A stretch of 64,000 nt of DNA from Caballeronia glebae (lineage in GTDB: Bacteria; Pseudomonadota; Gammaproteobacteria; Burkholderiales; Burkholderiaceae): contig NZ_FCOJ02000013.1 in assembly GCF_001545035.1 (NCBI RefSeq), positions 81,658 through 145,657 on the forward strand. The letters are read 5' to 3'. The first letter of the stretch is position 1. Every line of letters starts with the position of its first letter. The notes beneath the pieces were generated by a model. That model did not search any database and was not told where the DNA came from. It saw only the letters and a list, made by a program, of their open reading frames with translations. Both the position numbers and the translations under genes were made by a program. Positions 33,368 to 43,392 of this stretch are shown here, one piece after another.

Positions 33368-34180
33368 TTAACGATACCGATTGATCGTGTCGCGCGTTTT
33401 CTTCGCGGCTTCGGCTGCGGCTTGCGCGTAGTCATCGCCCTTGCCCGCGTAGATGATCGCGCGCGACGAGTTGATCAGCATGCCCGCGCCGCCCGCGGTG
33501 CGACCCGCGCGCACGGTCGCTTCGACATCGCCGCCTTGCGCGCCGATGCCCGGAATCAGCAGCGGCATGTCGCCGACGATCCCGCGCACCGTTTCGATTT
33601 CCTTCGGAAAAGTAGCGCCGACGACGAGTCCGAGCTGGCCGCTCGCGTTCCATTTGCCGGCCGCGAGCTGCGCGACGACCTGATACAGCGGCTTGCCATC
33701 GACAGTGAGAAATTGCAGATCCGAGCCGCCCGCGTTCGACGTGCGGCACAGCACGATCACGCCTTTGCCTTCATGCGCGAGATACGGCTCGATCGAATCG
33801 AATCCCATATACGGATTGACCGTGACGGCATCGGCCTGGTAGCGCTCGAACGCTTCCTTCGCGTACTGCTCCGCCGTGCTGCCGATATCGCCGCGCTTTG
33901 CATCGAGAATCACCGGAATGCCGGCGTGTTTCTCGCGGATATGCGCGATCAGCGCTTCGAGCTGATCTTCCGCACGATGCGCCGCGAAGTACGCGATCTG
34001 CGGCTTGAACGACGATGCATACGGCGCGGTCGCGTCGACGATGGTCTTGCAGAACTCGAAGATCGCGTCGGCGCGGCCGTTGAGCGCGCCGGGAAACTTC
34101 GCCGGCTCCGGGTCGAGGCCGACGCACAGAAGCGATTGAGTCCGCGACCACGCGGCATTGAGAGTCTGGATGAAGGACAT
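33368..34180 (-). CDS. pyrF: orotidine 5'-phosphate decarboxylase (group 2)
   Basis: A 270-residue enzyme for the last step of UMP synthesis. It has [14 protein letters not shown], the catalytic block [22 protein letters not shown] with the Asp-Lys-Asp active site, and [15 protein letters not shown]. The length and motif are those of the longer group-2 OMP decarboxylases. The start [11 protein letters not shown] at 34180 fits; the gene is isolated, about 90 bp past the mutarotase stop. Confidence 0.95.
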   Translation of the reverse strand: MSFIQTLNAAWSRTQSLLCVGLDPEPAKFPGALNGRADAIFEFCKTIVDATAPYASSFKPQIAYFAAHRAEDQLEALIAHIREKHAGIPVILDAKRGDIGSTAEQYAKEAFERYQADAVTVNPYMGFDSIEPYLAHEGKGVIVLCRTSNAGGSDLQFLTVDGKPLYQVVAQLAAGKWNASGQLGLVVGATFPKEIETVRGIVGDMPLLIPGIGAQGGDVEATVRAGRTAGGAGMLINSSRAIIYAGKGDDYAQAAAEAAKKTRDTINRYR

Positions 34181-34270
34181 GGCGGGATTTCGTTGAACGT
34201 CGATGCCACGCATTTTAACGTGCGTGGCGTCGTGTTCTTCGCTGTCTTGGTCGCTGTCTTCAGCGATGCC

Positions 34271-35374
34271 TCAGCGCGACGCGTCCCGTGCGCGCGCCTT
34301 CGCGCCGGCCCGCGTGCGCGGCCTCGTGCGCCGCGTCGCTTCTCCGGTGCGCTCGACCGTGAAGCGAAATTCCCGCGACAGCCGCTCGCCGGGCTCGAGC
34401 ACGGTCATCCCGTTCGCTTCCCCGCCGCCGGGCAGATTCACCGCGTTGATCGGATGATCGACCGGCTCGAAGCAGAAAAAGCTCTCGCCGGGCGGCGCGT
34501 AGAGCACGTAGTAATCGGTGTCGGCGGAGATCGTCAGCGACAGGCGGCGCTTCGGCCACAGCACGCTCGTGCGACCGCTCCATCCGGTGAACGCGTTGTT
34601 GACCATTTCCGAGGGCATCGGATACGCGACGCCGAATTGCCACGCCGGCGGCGCGGGAACGTGCCGCACCGGAAGCCAGTCGTCGCCGCAGAGCCACACG
34701 CCGCCCGCCGCCGCCGACAACTCGGTGTCCGCCTCGCGCATCAAAAACGGATGCAGCCCGAGGCCGAACGGCAGCGCTTTGTCGCCGGTATTTTCGACAT
34801 CGAGCGTCACGGCGAGCGTTGCTTCCTCCAGCGCGTAAGTCTGCGCGGCGCGAAAGGCATAAGGCTTGCCGTCGCTGCGATCGAGCGTGAGCCGCACGCG
34901 CGTGGATTCCTGCTGCGCGAGTTCCCACGCGCCGAGCCAGCCATCGCCATGCAGCGGCAGCGGTTCGCCCGCGCGATTGCACGGCACGTCGATCGAGCGC
35001 CCGGAAAACTGGAAGTGGCCGTTGCCGATGCGGTTCGAATACGGCAAAAGCGGATAGCACGCGAGCTGGTTCGGATCGGTGTCCGGTCCCGGCGCGGTGC
35101 ACGGCCGGAAGATCGGCACGAGCGTGCCTTCGTGCCGCCAGTCGAAACGCGTGATCCCGCCGCCGAGCGACGGCGCGAGTTCGAGCCGCAAGTGCGCGTT
35201 GGCGAGTGTGATGCAGCCATTGATATCGGCGCCGCCCATTGCGACGACCGCGGTGCTCGGGCCGGGACGGACCGGCGGTTCGGTGGCGGCGGCCAGTCGC
35301 GCACGGCGGGCGTTCGCCTGTGCCTTGGACGTCGATGCAGGATTCGGTCTTTGCTCTGTGCGCGCAACAGCCAT
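34271..35374 (-). CDS. aldose 1-epimerase (mutarotase) family protein
   Basis: A 367-residue protein. The galactose mutarotase-like beta-sandwich begins about residue 45 (NGCITLANAHLRLELAPSLGGGITRFDWR) and contains CYPLLPYSNRIGNGHFQF, LHGDGWLGAWE with the probable catalytic His, and the later LGLHPFLMRE. The first 40 and last 25 residues are low-complexity, Arg/Ala-rich. I chose the ATG at 35374 because GGAG stands eight bases upstream. It is the last gene of the sugar cluster and would interconvert anomers of the incoming sugar. Confidence 0.85.
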   Translation of the reverse strand: MAVARTEQRPNPASTSKAQANARRARLAAATEPPVRPGPSTAVVAMGGADINGCITLANAHLRLELAPSLGGGITRFDWRHEGTLVPIFRPCTAPGPDTDPNQLACYPLLPYSNRIGNGHFQFSGRSIDVPCNRAGEPLPLHGDGWLGAWELAQQESTRVRLTLDRSDGKPYAFRAAQTYALEEATLAVTLDVENTGDKALPFGLGLHPFLMREADTELSAAAGGVWLCGDDWLPVRHVPAPPAWQFGVAYPMPSEMVNNAFTGWSGRTSVLWPKRRLSLTISADTDYYVLYAPPGESFFCFEPVDHPINAVNLPGGGEANGMTVLEPGERLSREFRFTVERTGEATRRTRPRTRAGAKARARDASR

Positions 35375-35484
35375 GACTCGTGCTCCATCGAGAGGCGAAG
35401 AACCCGGCATCGCCGGGGCGTGTCGGGCGGCGCGTCGATCGCGCGTCGCCTCGCTTCTTTTTCGTCTGTTTCCCTGTGCTCCGG

Positions 35485-36363
35485 TTACGCCTTGCCCGCG
35501 AATACGGCTTCCGCGATGCCGCGCGCGCCCGGCGTCGCGACGAACACGCCGCCTGCCTGGGCGTCGCTCTTGAGCGCGTCATCGGAAAGACCGATGCGCG
35601 CGCTCGTCACATACAGCGTGCCGAAGTCCGCGCCGCCGAACGCGACGCAACTCGGCTGCGCGCTCGGCACGTCGATGCGCGCCGTCTCGCGGCCGTCGCG
35701 TCCGTAGCGCACGACGCGCGCGCCGCCCCACTGCGCGTTCCACAAGCCGCCTTCGGCATCGACAATCGAGCCATCCGGCACGCCGGTCGGATCGCTGAGT
35801 TCGACGAACACGCGGTCGTTGGCGAACGTCGGATAGTCGCACACGCGAATCTGGCGCGTGGGCGAATCGCAGTAGTACATCGTCGCGCCGTCGGGCGAAA
35901 AGCCGATGCTGTTCGAGATCGCGCAATCGCCGAGCGGCAGGCGCTCCAGCGACAAATCCCGGTTCAGCCGATAAAACCCGCCGAGCGCCTGAGCGTCGTC
36001 CACATCGTGCTTCGTGCCGAAGACGAAGCGCCCTTCGCGATCGCAGCGGCCGTCGTTGAGGCGCGTCGGCAGATCGGCTTCGACTTCCATGATGGTTTCG
36101 ATCTGGCCCGTCGCGATCTCGTAGAACGCGAGCCGCGACGCGAGACCGAGCAGCAGGAAACGCGCATCGGCGCACGGCGTGAAGCACGCGAGCCGTTCGG
36201 GCATCGCGAACGATTCGCTCGCGCCGTCGCGCGGATCGTAGCGCCACAGCTTCTGGCCTTCGATATCGGTCCACCAGAAACGGCCGCTCGCGGCGCACCA
36301 CGTCGCGCCTTCGCCGAGCGAACATTGGCTGTCGATCAACAGTTGCGCGCGAGTCGAGTTCAT
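35485..36363 (-). CDS. SMP-30/gluconolactonase family sugar lactonase
   Basis: A 292-residue six-bladed propeller protein. It starts AQLLIDSQCSLGEGATWC, where the glutamate is a metal ligand, and has WTDIEGQKLWRY, LPTRLNDGRCDREGRFVFGT, ISNSIGFSPDGATMYYCDSP and VPDGSIVDAEGGLWNAQWGG with the conserved Asn and Asp metal ligands. Members hydrolyse aldonolactones. The ATG overlaps the SDR stop (TGATG), so a dehydrogenase-lactonase pair is translated together, consistent with oxidation of galactose or arabinose to the acid. Confidence 0.9.
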   Translation of the reverse strand: MNSTRAQLLIDSQCSLGEGATWCAASGRFWWTDIEGQKLWRYDPRDGASESFAMPERLACFTPCADARFLLLGLASRLAFYEIATGQIETIMEVEADLPTRLNDGRCDREGRFVFGTKHDVDDAQALGGFYRLNRDLSLERLPLGDCAISNSIGFSPDGATMYYCDSPTRQIRVCDYPTFANDRVFVELSDPTGVPDGSIVDAEGGLWNAQWGGARVVRYGRDGRETARIDVPSAQPSCVAFGGADFGTLYVTSARIGLSDDALKSDAQAGGVFVATPGARGIAEAVFAGKA

Positions 36364-37151
36364 CAGGCCCATCCTCCGTCGACGATCATGTCCTGCGCCG
36401 TAATCATGCCGCTGTCGTCCGATGCGAGAAAGAGCGCCGCGCGCGCGAGATGCGCGGGCAGCACTTCTCCGTCGATGCACTGGCCCTGCTTGATCGCTTC
36501 CTTGCCGGCCTCGTCGAGCCACAGACGCTTTTGCTTCTCGGTCATCACCCAGCCCGGCACGAGCGTATTCACGCGGATGCCGAATTTGCCGAGATCGCGC
36601 GCGAGGCCGCGCGTCATGCCCTGCACCGCCGATTTCGACGTCGTGTAGACGGGAAAGTTGCCTTGCTTGAGCATCCAGCTGATCGAGCCCAGATTGATGA
36701 TCGAGCCGCCGCCCAGCCGCTTCATGTCGCCGATCACGGCCTGCGCCGCGAAAAACTGATGGCGGATGTTGACCGCGATGCCCGCATCGTACGATTCGGG
36801 CGTGACGTCTTCGATTGCGTGGCGTTTGTCGTTGGCGGCGTTGTTCACGAGCACGCCGATCGGACCGAACGCGCTTCTTACATCCGCGATGCCTTTTCTC
36901 AACGCGTCGATGTCGGTGAGATCGACGTTGAGGAACATCGGGCGCGTCTGGTCTTGCTGCAGGGCAGCACCGAGACGGTCGGCGAGCGCTTCGCCCGCGT
37001 CGGTGTCGATGTCGAAAAAGGCGACTTTCGCGCCCTGATCGAAGAAATGTTCGACGAAGCCTTCGCCGATGCCGGTCGCGCCGCCGGTGATGAGGACCGT
37101 TTTGCCTTGCAGGCTCGGATAGCGTGCGAGGTTCTGGTTGATCGTTGCCAT
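36363..37151 (-). CDS. short-chain dehydrogenase, putative D-galactose/L-arabinose 1-dehydrogenase
   Basis: A 262-residue classical SDR. The nucleotide motif TGGATGIG is at residues 22-29, VNNAAN follows, and the catalytic Ser-Tyr-Lys set is in NLGSISW...VYTTSK. The C-terminus ends DMIVDGGWA. Overlap with the lactonase gene and position behind araFGH suggest it oxidises the transported aldose to its lactone; the sugar specificity is inferred from context, not from residues. Confidence 0.82.
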   Translation of the reverse strand: MATINQNLARYPSLQGKTVLITGGATGIGEGFVEHFFDQGAKVAFFDIDTDAGEALADRLGAALQQDQTRPMFLNVDLTDIDALRKGIADVRSAFGPIGVLVNNAANDKRHAIEDVTPESYDAGIAVNIRHQFFAAQAVIGDMKRLGGGSIINLGSISWMLKQGNFPVYTTSKSAVQGMTRGLARDLGKFGIRVNTLVPGWVMTEKQKRLWLDEAGKEAIKQGQCIDGEVLPAHLARAALFLASDDSGMITAQDMIVDGGWA

Positions 37152-37207
37152 GTCTCTCCGTCTCTCTTTTTGCGCTTTCGTGAAATCCCGCGAATGTCAA
37201 ACCACCG

Positions 37208-38224
37208 TTAATCCCGCGATCCGCGATTCTTCAACTGATCCAGCAACACGGCGGCAAGCAGAATCGCCCCGCGCACGAGGTACTGATAGAACGCGTCGAT
37301 ATTGAGCAGGTTCATCACGTTCTCGACCGTGCCCATGATCAGCACGCCGATCACGACGCCCGAGATCGTCGCACGCCCGCCCAGCAACGACACGCCACCC
37401 AGCACGCAAGCCGAAATGACATTCAGCTCGAAACCCTGAGCCGAGTTCGGCTGCCCCGAGGTGATCCGCGACGCGAGAATGACGCCCGCCAGCGCCGTCA
37501 CCGCGCCTTGAATCAGGAAGATCCACACGCGCGTGCGCTCGACATTGATACCCGCGAGACGCGACGCCTCGGGATTGCCGCCGATCGCCAAGGTATTACG
37601 TCCATACACAGTCTGGTTGAGCAACACGCCAAATATGATGAAACACGCGAGCGTGACCCAGATCGGCAGGGAAATCCCCAACATCGACAGACCGCCGAGC
37701 GCGATGAACGTATCCGATGAAACGCCCACCGCCTGTCCATGCGACACGATGAAGCCGAGCCCGCGCACGATTTCCATCGTGGCGAGCGTGGTGATCAGCG
37801 CGTTGATGCGCAAATAGGCGATCACCGCGCCGTTCACGAAGCCGATCACCGCGCCCGCCGCCACCGCCGCGATAATCGCGATGAACGTGTTGTCGGTCGC
37901 GTTCAGGACCATCGCGCACAGCACGCCGGCGAAGGCGATCGTCGAGCCGACCGACAAGTCGAAATCGCGCGACGCCAGGCAGAACATCATCGTGCACGCG
38001 ACCATGCCGATCTGCGAAATCGACAGCGCGAGGCCGAGCATGTTCTCGATCGAGAAGAAGTGATCGACGGTCAGCGACATCGTCAGGAACATCACGATGA
38101 AGATCACGATCAGGCTGTACTCCGTGATCTGCTGCCACCACTTCTGTTTGTCGTTCTTTTGCGGGATCAGCGCGTTCGCGACGGTTTCCGTCGCCTGACC
38201 CACGATGTTTTCTCTTGCTTCCAT
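37208..38224 (-). CDS. araH: L-arabinose ABC transporter permease AraH
   Basis: A 338-residue inner membrane permease of the RbsC/AraH type with about eight to ten membrane helices. Typical parts are FFSIENMLGLALSISQIGMVACTMMFCLASRDFDLSVGSTIAF, NGAVIAYLRINALITTLATM and the GNPEASRLAGINVERTR loop that contacts the ATPase. Its start is 18 bp after the araG stop. Together with AraG and AraF it imports L-arabinose, possibly also galactose. Confidence 0.9.
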   Translation of the reverse strand: MEARENIVGQATETVANALIPQKNDKQKWWQQITEYSLIVIFIVMFLTMSLTVDHFFSIENMLGLALSISQIGMVACTMMFCLASRDFDLSVGSTIAFAGVLCAMVLNATDNTFIAIIAAVAAGAVIGFVNGAVIAYLRINALITTLATMEIVRGLGFIVSHGQAVGVSSDTFIALGGLSMLGISLPIWVTLACFIIFGVLLNQTVYGRNTLAIGGNPEASRLAGINVERTRVWIFLIQGAVTALAGVILASRITSGQPNSAQGFELNVISACVLGGVSLLGGRATISGVVIGVLIMGTVENVMNLLNIDAFYQYLVRGAILLAAVLLDQLKNRGSRD

Positions 38225-38242
38225 GATTCGCTCCTCTCGTCT

Positions 38243-39757
38243 TTACGCCGCCTGCGCGACGGTCTCCGCCTGCGGCAGCGCAAGGCTCAACACTGATTGT
38301 TCGCTCGCGTTCTCGCGCAGCAATTCGCCCGCGATACGCCCCTGCCGCATCACGACGATCCGGTCGGACACGCCGAGCACTTCCGGCAACTCCGACGAAA
38401 TCATCACGATCGCGCAGCCGCGCTCGGCAAGCTGATAGATCACGTTATAGATCTCGTGCTTCGCGCCCACGTCGATGCCGCGCGTCGGCTCGTCGAGAAT
38501 CACGACCCTGAGGTCCGGCTCCGCGAGCCAGCGCGACAAAATCGCCTTCTGCTGATTGCCGCCCGACAGAAAACGGATGCGCTGCTTGCGACTCGGCGTC
38601 TTGATCTTCAGCAACTGGATGAAGCGCTCGGCCGTCTGCGCTTCCTTCTTGCGATCGAGAAACAGCCCGGCTCGCAAATAGTGACGTCGGCACGAAATGT
38701 TGATGTTCTCGGCGACCGTCGCCATCGCGACGATGCCTTCTTCCTTGCGATCTTCGGGACACAGCACGATGCCGTGGCGAATCGCCTCGCCGGTGCTGCG
38801 CACGCGGATCGCCTGGCCGTCGAGCGTGATGTCGCCGCCCTTCTTCTTGTCCGCGCCGTAGACGAGATGCATCAGTTCGCTGCGTCCCGCGCCGACGAGC
38901 CCGAAGAATCCGACGATCTCGCCGCGCTTCACCTCGAAGCTCGCGGGGGCGCTCAATGCGTCGCCATCCACGTTCTTCACGGAGAAGCGCACCTCGCCCA
39001 ATGCGCGCGCGCGATAGTCATAGATGTCGCTAATCTCGCGGCCGACCATTTCCTGCACGAGCGTGTCGCGCGGCACGTCCGCGAGCGACAGATGCGAGGC
39101 AATCTTGCGGCCGTCGCGAAAAATCGTGCACGCGTCGCACAGTTCGTAAATCTCGTCCATGCGATGCGAGATGTAGATCAGCGCGCGGTTGTCCGCCTTG
39201 AGATCGCGCACGAGCTTGAAGAGCACTTCCGTCTCGCGATGAGACAGCGAACTCGTCGGTTCGTCCAGCGCGATCACGCGCGCGTTGCGCAAGAGCGCCT
39301 TGCAGATTTCGACCATTTGCCGCTGCGCGATCGAGAGCTTGCGCAGCTTCGCGTTCGGATCGAGATCGACGCCCATCGCCGTGAGCCGCTCGCGCACGTG
39401 AGCCTTCGCCGCGCGCTTGTTCACCCAGCCGAGCCGGTTCGGCAGCGCGCCGAGCAGCAGATTCTCGGACACGGTCAGATCCGGCACGTACTGCAATTCC
39501 TGGTGAATCACCGCGATGCCCGCGGCGATCGAAGCCGCCGCGCTCGCGAAATGCACTTCGTTGTCGTCGATGAGCACGCGCCCCGAATCGGGCTGATACT
39601 CGCCGCCGAGAATCTTGAGCAAGGTCGATTTGCCCGCGCCGTTCTCGCCCATCAGGCCGTGAACTTCGCCGGCGTTGACGTCGAACGACACGCCGTCGAG
39701 CGCGCGCACGCCTGGAAACACCTTGCCGATATTGTCAAAACGCAGCGTCGCTGACAC
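38243..39757 (-). CDS. araG: L-arabinose ABC transporter ATP-binding protein AraG
   Basis: A 504-residue protein with two ABC domains. The first has Walker [10 protein letters not shown] (about residues 37-45), signature [12 protein letters not shown] and Walker [12 protein letters not shown]. The second is degenerate at Walker A ([10 protein letters not shown]) but has [10 protein letters not shown] and [12 protein letters not shown]. This is the sugar-importer (RbsA/AraG/MglA) architecture. GGAGG precedes the ATG. Length and context with AraF and AraH support the assignment. Confidence 0.92.
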   Translation of the reverse strand: MSATLRFDNIGKVFPGVRALDGVSFDVNAGEVHGLMGENGAGKSTLLKILGGEYQPDSGRVLIDDNEVHFASAAASIAAGIAVIHQELQYVPDLTVSENLLLGALPNRLGWVNKRAAKAHVRERLTAMGVDLDPNAKLRKLSIAQRQMVEICKALLRNARVIALDEPTSSLSHRETEVLFKLVRDLKADNRALIYISHRMDEIYELCDACTIFRDGRKIASHLSLADVPRDTLVQEMVGREISDIYDYRARALGEVRFSVKNVDGDALSAPASFEVKRGEIVGFFGLVGAGRSELMHLVYGADKKKGGDITLDGQAIRVRSTGEAIRHGIVLCPEDRKEEGIVAMATVAENINISCRRHYLRAGLFLDRKKEAQTAERFIQLLKIKTPSRKQRIRFLSGGNQQKAILSRWLAEPDLRVVILDEPTRGIDVGAKHEIYNVIYQLAERGCAIVMISSELPEVLGVSDRIVVMRQGRIAGELLRENASEQSVLSLALPQAETVAQAA

Positions 39758-39824
39758 ATCGCCTCCTATTTACGTGCGGACCGCGCCCTACGGCTTTACG
39801 TCAGCGCGGCCCGCCGTTGCACTT

Positions 39825-40832
39825 TTAGTTCGACGCCAGTCCCATCTGCTGGCGAACCGAGGCCACGTTTTCGCGCGTAGCCAGCATGCCGGTCGTGAGC
39901 GTGAGCGGCGGCGGCGCCTTGCCGTCCTTGATCCACGCGTACATCAGCTCGGACGTCTCTTCGCCGTGGCGCTTCGGGCTGATGATCACGGTGCCGTAGA
40001 AGCCCGTGGGGTTCGGCTTCTTGAACTCGTTCAACGCCGAGTCCGATCCGCCAATGCCGATGCCGATCATGTTGTCCGCCTTGAAGCCGCGGCCTTCCGC
40101 TGCGCGCACCGCGCCGAGCACGCCTTCGTCGTTGAGCGCGTAGGCGACCCAGTGCTTGTATTGCGGGTTCTTCGTGAGCGCGATGTTCGCGGCGTTGAAC
40201 GCGTTCTCGGTGTCGGTCTTCGCCTGCGGCGCGGCGACGATATTCGCCTTCGGGAAACCAGCGGCGACGAGCGCATCGGTCGCGCCGGCGGTGCGGTCAT
40301 GCGCGGTCGGCAATTGCTCGTAAGTGACGTCGATCGCGCCGACATCCTTCATGTCCCAGCCGCGCTTCTTGATTTCGGCGGCGATGCCGTCGCCCACTTG
40401 CTTACCGATGTTGTAGGCGGAAATGCCCATGTGCGGCACGGCTTCGATCGGCTTGCCCGAACCGTCGACGAGGCGGTCGTCCACGGTCATCATCTTGAGC
40501 TTGTCGGCCTTCGCCTTCGCGACGATGCCCGGCCCGAGCTTCACGTCCGGCGTGCAGATGATGAAGCCCTGCGCCTTTTGCGCGGCGAGGTTGTCGATCG
40601 CGCTCATCACCTTTTCACCCGACGGCGCGCCGATCTTCACGAGCGTGAAGCCCTTCTCCTTGGCGGCCATTTCGGCGAACTTCCATTCGTCCTGGAACCA
40701 CGGCTCTTCGGGCTGCTTGACGAGGAAGCCGATCTTGACCTCGTCGGCGGCCTGCGCGACCGGCGCCGCGATCATGGACGCGCTCGTTGCCGTGGCGGCG
40801 GCGATCAGCGTGAGGAACAGTCTGCGTTTCAT
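39825..40832 (-). CDS. araF: L-arabinose-binding periplasmic protein AraF
   Basis: A 335-residue periplasmic binding protein. A Sec signal peptide of about 28 residues (MKRRLFLTLIAAATA... ending AQA) precedes DEVKIGFLVKQPEEPWFQDEWKFAEMAAKEKGF, almost the same opening as mature E. coli AraF; GFIICTPDVKLG, AVDD-like TVDDRLVD and IGIGIGGSDSALNEF also correspond. E. coli AraF binds L-arabinose and, less well, D-galactose, so either sugar is possible. A 119-bp gap separates it from the SDR gene upstream. Confidence 0.93.
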   Translation of the reverse strand: MKRRLFLTLIAAATATSASMIAAPVAQAADEVKIGFLVKQPEEPWFQDEWKFAEMAAKEKGFTLVKIGAPSGEKVMSAIDNLAAQKAQGFIICTPDVKLGPGIVAKAKADKLKMMTVDDRLVDGSGKPIEAVPHMGISAYNIGKQVGDGIAAEIKKRGWDMKDVGAIDVTYEQLPTAHDRTAGATDALVAAGFPKANIVAAPQAKTDTENAFNAANIALTKNPQYKHWVAYALNDEGVLGAVRAAEGRGFKADNMIGIGIGGSDSALNEFKKPNPTGFYGTVIISPKRHGEETSELMYAWIKDGKAPPPLTLTTGMLATRENVASVRQQMGLASN

Positions 40833-40951
40833 TTTTTGTCTCCCGACTTTTTCCGATGTCGAAAATGCCCGCGCGCGGGCGCTACGAAGGTGTGTGGCCG
40901 TGTTTAGTTATGGTGATGCCGCACCGCGGCCAGTGCGTCATTCTTCTCATT

Positions 40952-41728
40952 TCAGTCGTGGTACAGCGCGCTGCGCCCGCCATCCACCGTGATGCAGCTC
41001 GCGTTGATGAACGGCGCCTCGTCCGACGCGAGGAACACCGCCGTCATCGCGACTTCCTGCGGCTCGCCGATGCGCTTCATCGGCTGAAGATCGAGCGTCG
41101 CCTGACGCGCGGCTTTCGGGTCGGCTTGCGAATTCCACCAGTCGAGCGTCAGTTGCGTTTCGATGTAACCCGGCGCGATCGCGTTCACGCGCACGTTCTT
41201 CGGCGCGTATTCGATGCCGAGCGCGCGCGTCAGGCCGATCACGCCGTGCTTCGCCACCGGATAAGGAAAGCAGCCCGGGATGATCTTGAAAGCGTGCGTC
41301 GACGCGATATTCACGATGCTGCCGCGCTCGCGCTCGACCATGCCCGGCAACACCGCGCGGCAACCGTTCCACACGCCGTCGAGATCGACGGCGAAACAGC
41401 GGCGCCAGTCGTCGTCGGTCATCGTGAGCGGATCGCAAAATACGTTGATGCCGGCGTTGTTCACGAGCACGTCGAGCGGGCCGAGCGCGGCTTCGGTCCG
41501 CGCGACCGACTCCTTCACCGATGCGCTGTGCGTCACGTCGGTTTCGATCGCGATCACGTCCGCGCCGGTTTCCCGCCTGATGCGCTCCGCCGTCGCCGAG
41601 GCCGTCGCCACGTCCAGTTCCGCCAGCGCGACGCGTGCGCCCTCGCGCGCGAACGCCAGCGCGATCGCGGCGCCAATGCCGCGTCCCGCGCCCGTGATCA
41701 TCGCGACTTTGCCGGCGAGACGATTCAT
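40952..41728 (-). CDS. short-chain dehydrogenase/reductase
   Basis: A 258-residue classical SDR with TGAGRGIG near residues 12-19, NNAGIN, and the Ser-Tyr-Lys triad in NIASTHAFKIIPGCFPYPVAKHG; it ends CITVDGGRSALYHD. Its ATG overlaps the aldolase stop by 4 bp. It is the second SDR of the cluster and is a different paralogue from the one at 36363-37151 (different N-terminus and substrate loop). One may act on galactose and the other on arabinose, or on another pathway intermediate; this is inference. Confidence 0.83.
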   Translation of the reverse strand: MNRLAGKVAMITGAGRGIGAAIALAFAREGARVALAELDVATASATAERIRRETGADVIAIETDVTHSASVKESVARTEAALGPLDVLVNNAGINVFCDPLTMTDDDWRRCFAVDLDGVWNGCRAVLPGMVERERGSIVNIASTHAFKIIPGCFPYPVAKHGVIGLTRALGIEYAPKNVRVNAIAPGYIETQLTLDWWNSQADPKAARQATLDLQPMKRIGEPQEVAMTAVFLASDEAPFINASCITVDGGRSALYHD

Positions 41729-42402
41729 TTGACTTCGCCTCGCGCGAGGGCGAGTCCGTCCACGAACGCCTTCGCGTGCCGCGCGGTCGTTTCCGCGCTC
41801 TGGCCCGGCCGGTACAGCGCGGAACCGAGACCGAAGCCGTTCGCGCCCGCGCTCAGAAACGGTCCCATGTTGTCCGGCGAGATGCCGCCGACCGGCACGA
41901 GCGGCACCTCGTTCGCGATCACCGCGCGCCATGCCTTCGTCACCGTCGGGCCGAGTTGTTCGGCGGGGAACATTTTCAGCACGTCCGCGCCGTTCTTCAG
42001 CGCGAGAAACGCCTCGTTCGGCGTCGCGACGCCCGGCGCGCATGCGAGACCGTGCGCCTTCGCGGCGCGCACGACGTCGGCGTCGCTGTGCGGCATCACG
42101 ATGAGTTCGCCGCCCGCTGCCTTCACGCTGTCGACGTAACTCGGATGCAGCACCGTTCCCGCGCCGACGATCGCATCGCCGGGCAGCGCCTGACGGATCG
42201 CCGCGATGCTGTCGAACGGCTGCGGCGAATTCAGCGGCACTTCGACGATGCGAAAGCCCGCTTCGTAGAGCGCGCGGGCATGATCGGCGGCGTCGGCGGG
42301 CGTCACGCCACGCAGGATCGCGATCAGCGGACACGCGGCGAACGCCTTCGCGAGACCGGCGTGCATGCCGTAGGGCGCGGGCAGATTGATGGGAGGCTGC
42401 AT
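41725..42402 (-). CDS. dgoA: 2-dehydro-3-deoxy-6-phosphogalactonate aldolase
   Basis: A 225-residue class I aldolase of the KDPG/KDPGal family. E54 in IVEVPLNSP and the Schiff-base lysine K143 in VLKMFPAEQ are in place. The EVPLNSP (rather than EITLRTP of Eda) and location next to the KDGal kinase favour KDPGal as substrate. I chose the ATG at 42402 because AAGGAG stands eight bases upstream; a GTG three codons earlier overlaps that site. This is the second KDPG-family aldolase in the window. Confidence 0.92.
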   Translation of the reverse strand: MQPPINLPAPYGMHAGLAKAFAACPLIAILRGVTPADAADHARALYEAGFRIVEVPLNSPQPFDSIAAIRQALPGDAIVGAGTVLHPSYVDSVKAAGGELIVMPHSDADVVRAAKAHGLACAPGVATPNEAFLALKNGADVLKMFPAEQLGPTVTKAWRAVIANEVPLVPVGGISPDNMGPFLSAGANGFGLGSALYRPGQSAETTARHAKAFVDGLALARGEVK

Positions 42403-42417
42403 CGTTTTCACTCCTTC

Positions 42418-43392
42418 TCAGGCGGCGCGCACGGCGGCAACCAGCCCGGCCAGCGCGGCGATTTCATAAAGACCGTGCTCGGTGGCATGCGCGACCGTGG
42501 CGGCATCGTGACAACCGAAGCGCGCGAGCGCGGCGCGATAGCGATCGCACAGCGCGTCGTTGCCGATCAGGCGCAGCGTCTTTCCGTCGAGCGCGGATTT
42601 TTCGCGCGCGAGCACTTCGTTCAGCCCGCGCAATTCGTGTCCGATCAACAGTCCCGACAAGTAATCCGATTGCTGCTCCGCGCTCAACTCACCCGTCAGG
42701 CCGAGCGTGCGCGTGCTGAAGATCGTCGCGAGCACGCCGGGATGACCGGCATCGCGCGCCGTATCGACGCCGCGCAGAAACGCGGGTTCGTCGTGCGTCG
42801 CGGCGGGGTGCATCGTGCGGCCGAGAATCGTGTGATCGCGCAGCGCGCCGAAGGTCTCGCCCGTCATGAAGGTGTAGAAGCGCTCGATGCGCTCATTGGC
42901 GACGAACGCCCATTTCGCGTGCGTGCCGGGTAGCCCGATCAGCGCGCCGCCCGCGTTTCCGAGCGACGGCTCGCTCGCCAGCGCGCCGAAGATCTGCGTT
43001 TCCTCGCCGCGCATCACGTTGGGCAACACACCGCGCTCCAGCACGCCCGGCACGACATGCAGCGTGACGCCGCGCGCCGTCTTCACCTTGACGATGCCCG
43101 CGACGAGCGCATCGGCGTTCGCCGGCGTTTCGACATACGGCGCTTCCACCCAGCCCTGCGCGCTGCCAACCATGCCCGCCGCGATGACGGGCAGTTGCGC
43201 GTGCGCGTCGAGCCATGCGCCGCAGGTTTGCTCGAACGCCTGATCGAAGCCGCCCGCGGGCAGATTCATGATGCCCGCCGACGACGCGCGCGTGTCGAGC
43301 GCGAGACCATCGGCGCCGAGCAGATAGGCGCGCAGCGAGGTCGTGCCCCAGTCGAGCGCGATGAGCGCGGGCGTGGAAACAGATGCGCTCAT
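42418..43392 (-). CDS. dgoK: 2-dehydro-3-deoxygalactonokinase
   Basis: A 324-residue sugar-acid kinase of the DgoK family. It starts with the phosphate loop LIALDWGTTSLRAYLL and has GMVGSAQGWVEAPYV, LIGLPGTHAKWAFV (the ASKHA phosphate-2 loop) and the C-terminal SGLLIGHELRG. It phosphorylates 2-keto-3-deoxygalactonate. Its ATG overlaps the iclR stop by 4 bp and the aldolase follows 15 bp after it. Confidence 0.92.
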   Translation of the reverse strand: MSASVSTPALIALDWGTTSLRAYLLGADGLALDTRASSAGIMNLPAGGFDQAFEQTCGAWLDAHAQLPVIAAGMVGSAQGWVEAPYVETPANADALVAGIVKVKTARGVTLHVVPGVLERGVLPNVMRGEETQIFGALASEPSLGNAGGALIGLPGTHAKWAFVANERIERFYTFMTGETFGALRDHTILGRTMHPAATHDEPAFLRGVDTARDAGHPGVLATIFSTRTLGLTGELSAEQQSDYLSGLLIGHELRGLNEVLAREKSALDGKTLRLIGNDALCDRYRAALARFGCHDAATVAHATEHGLYEIAALAGLVAAVRAA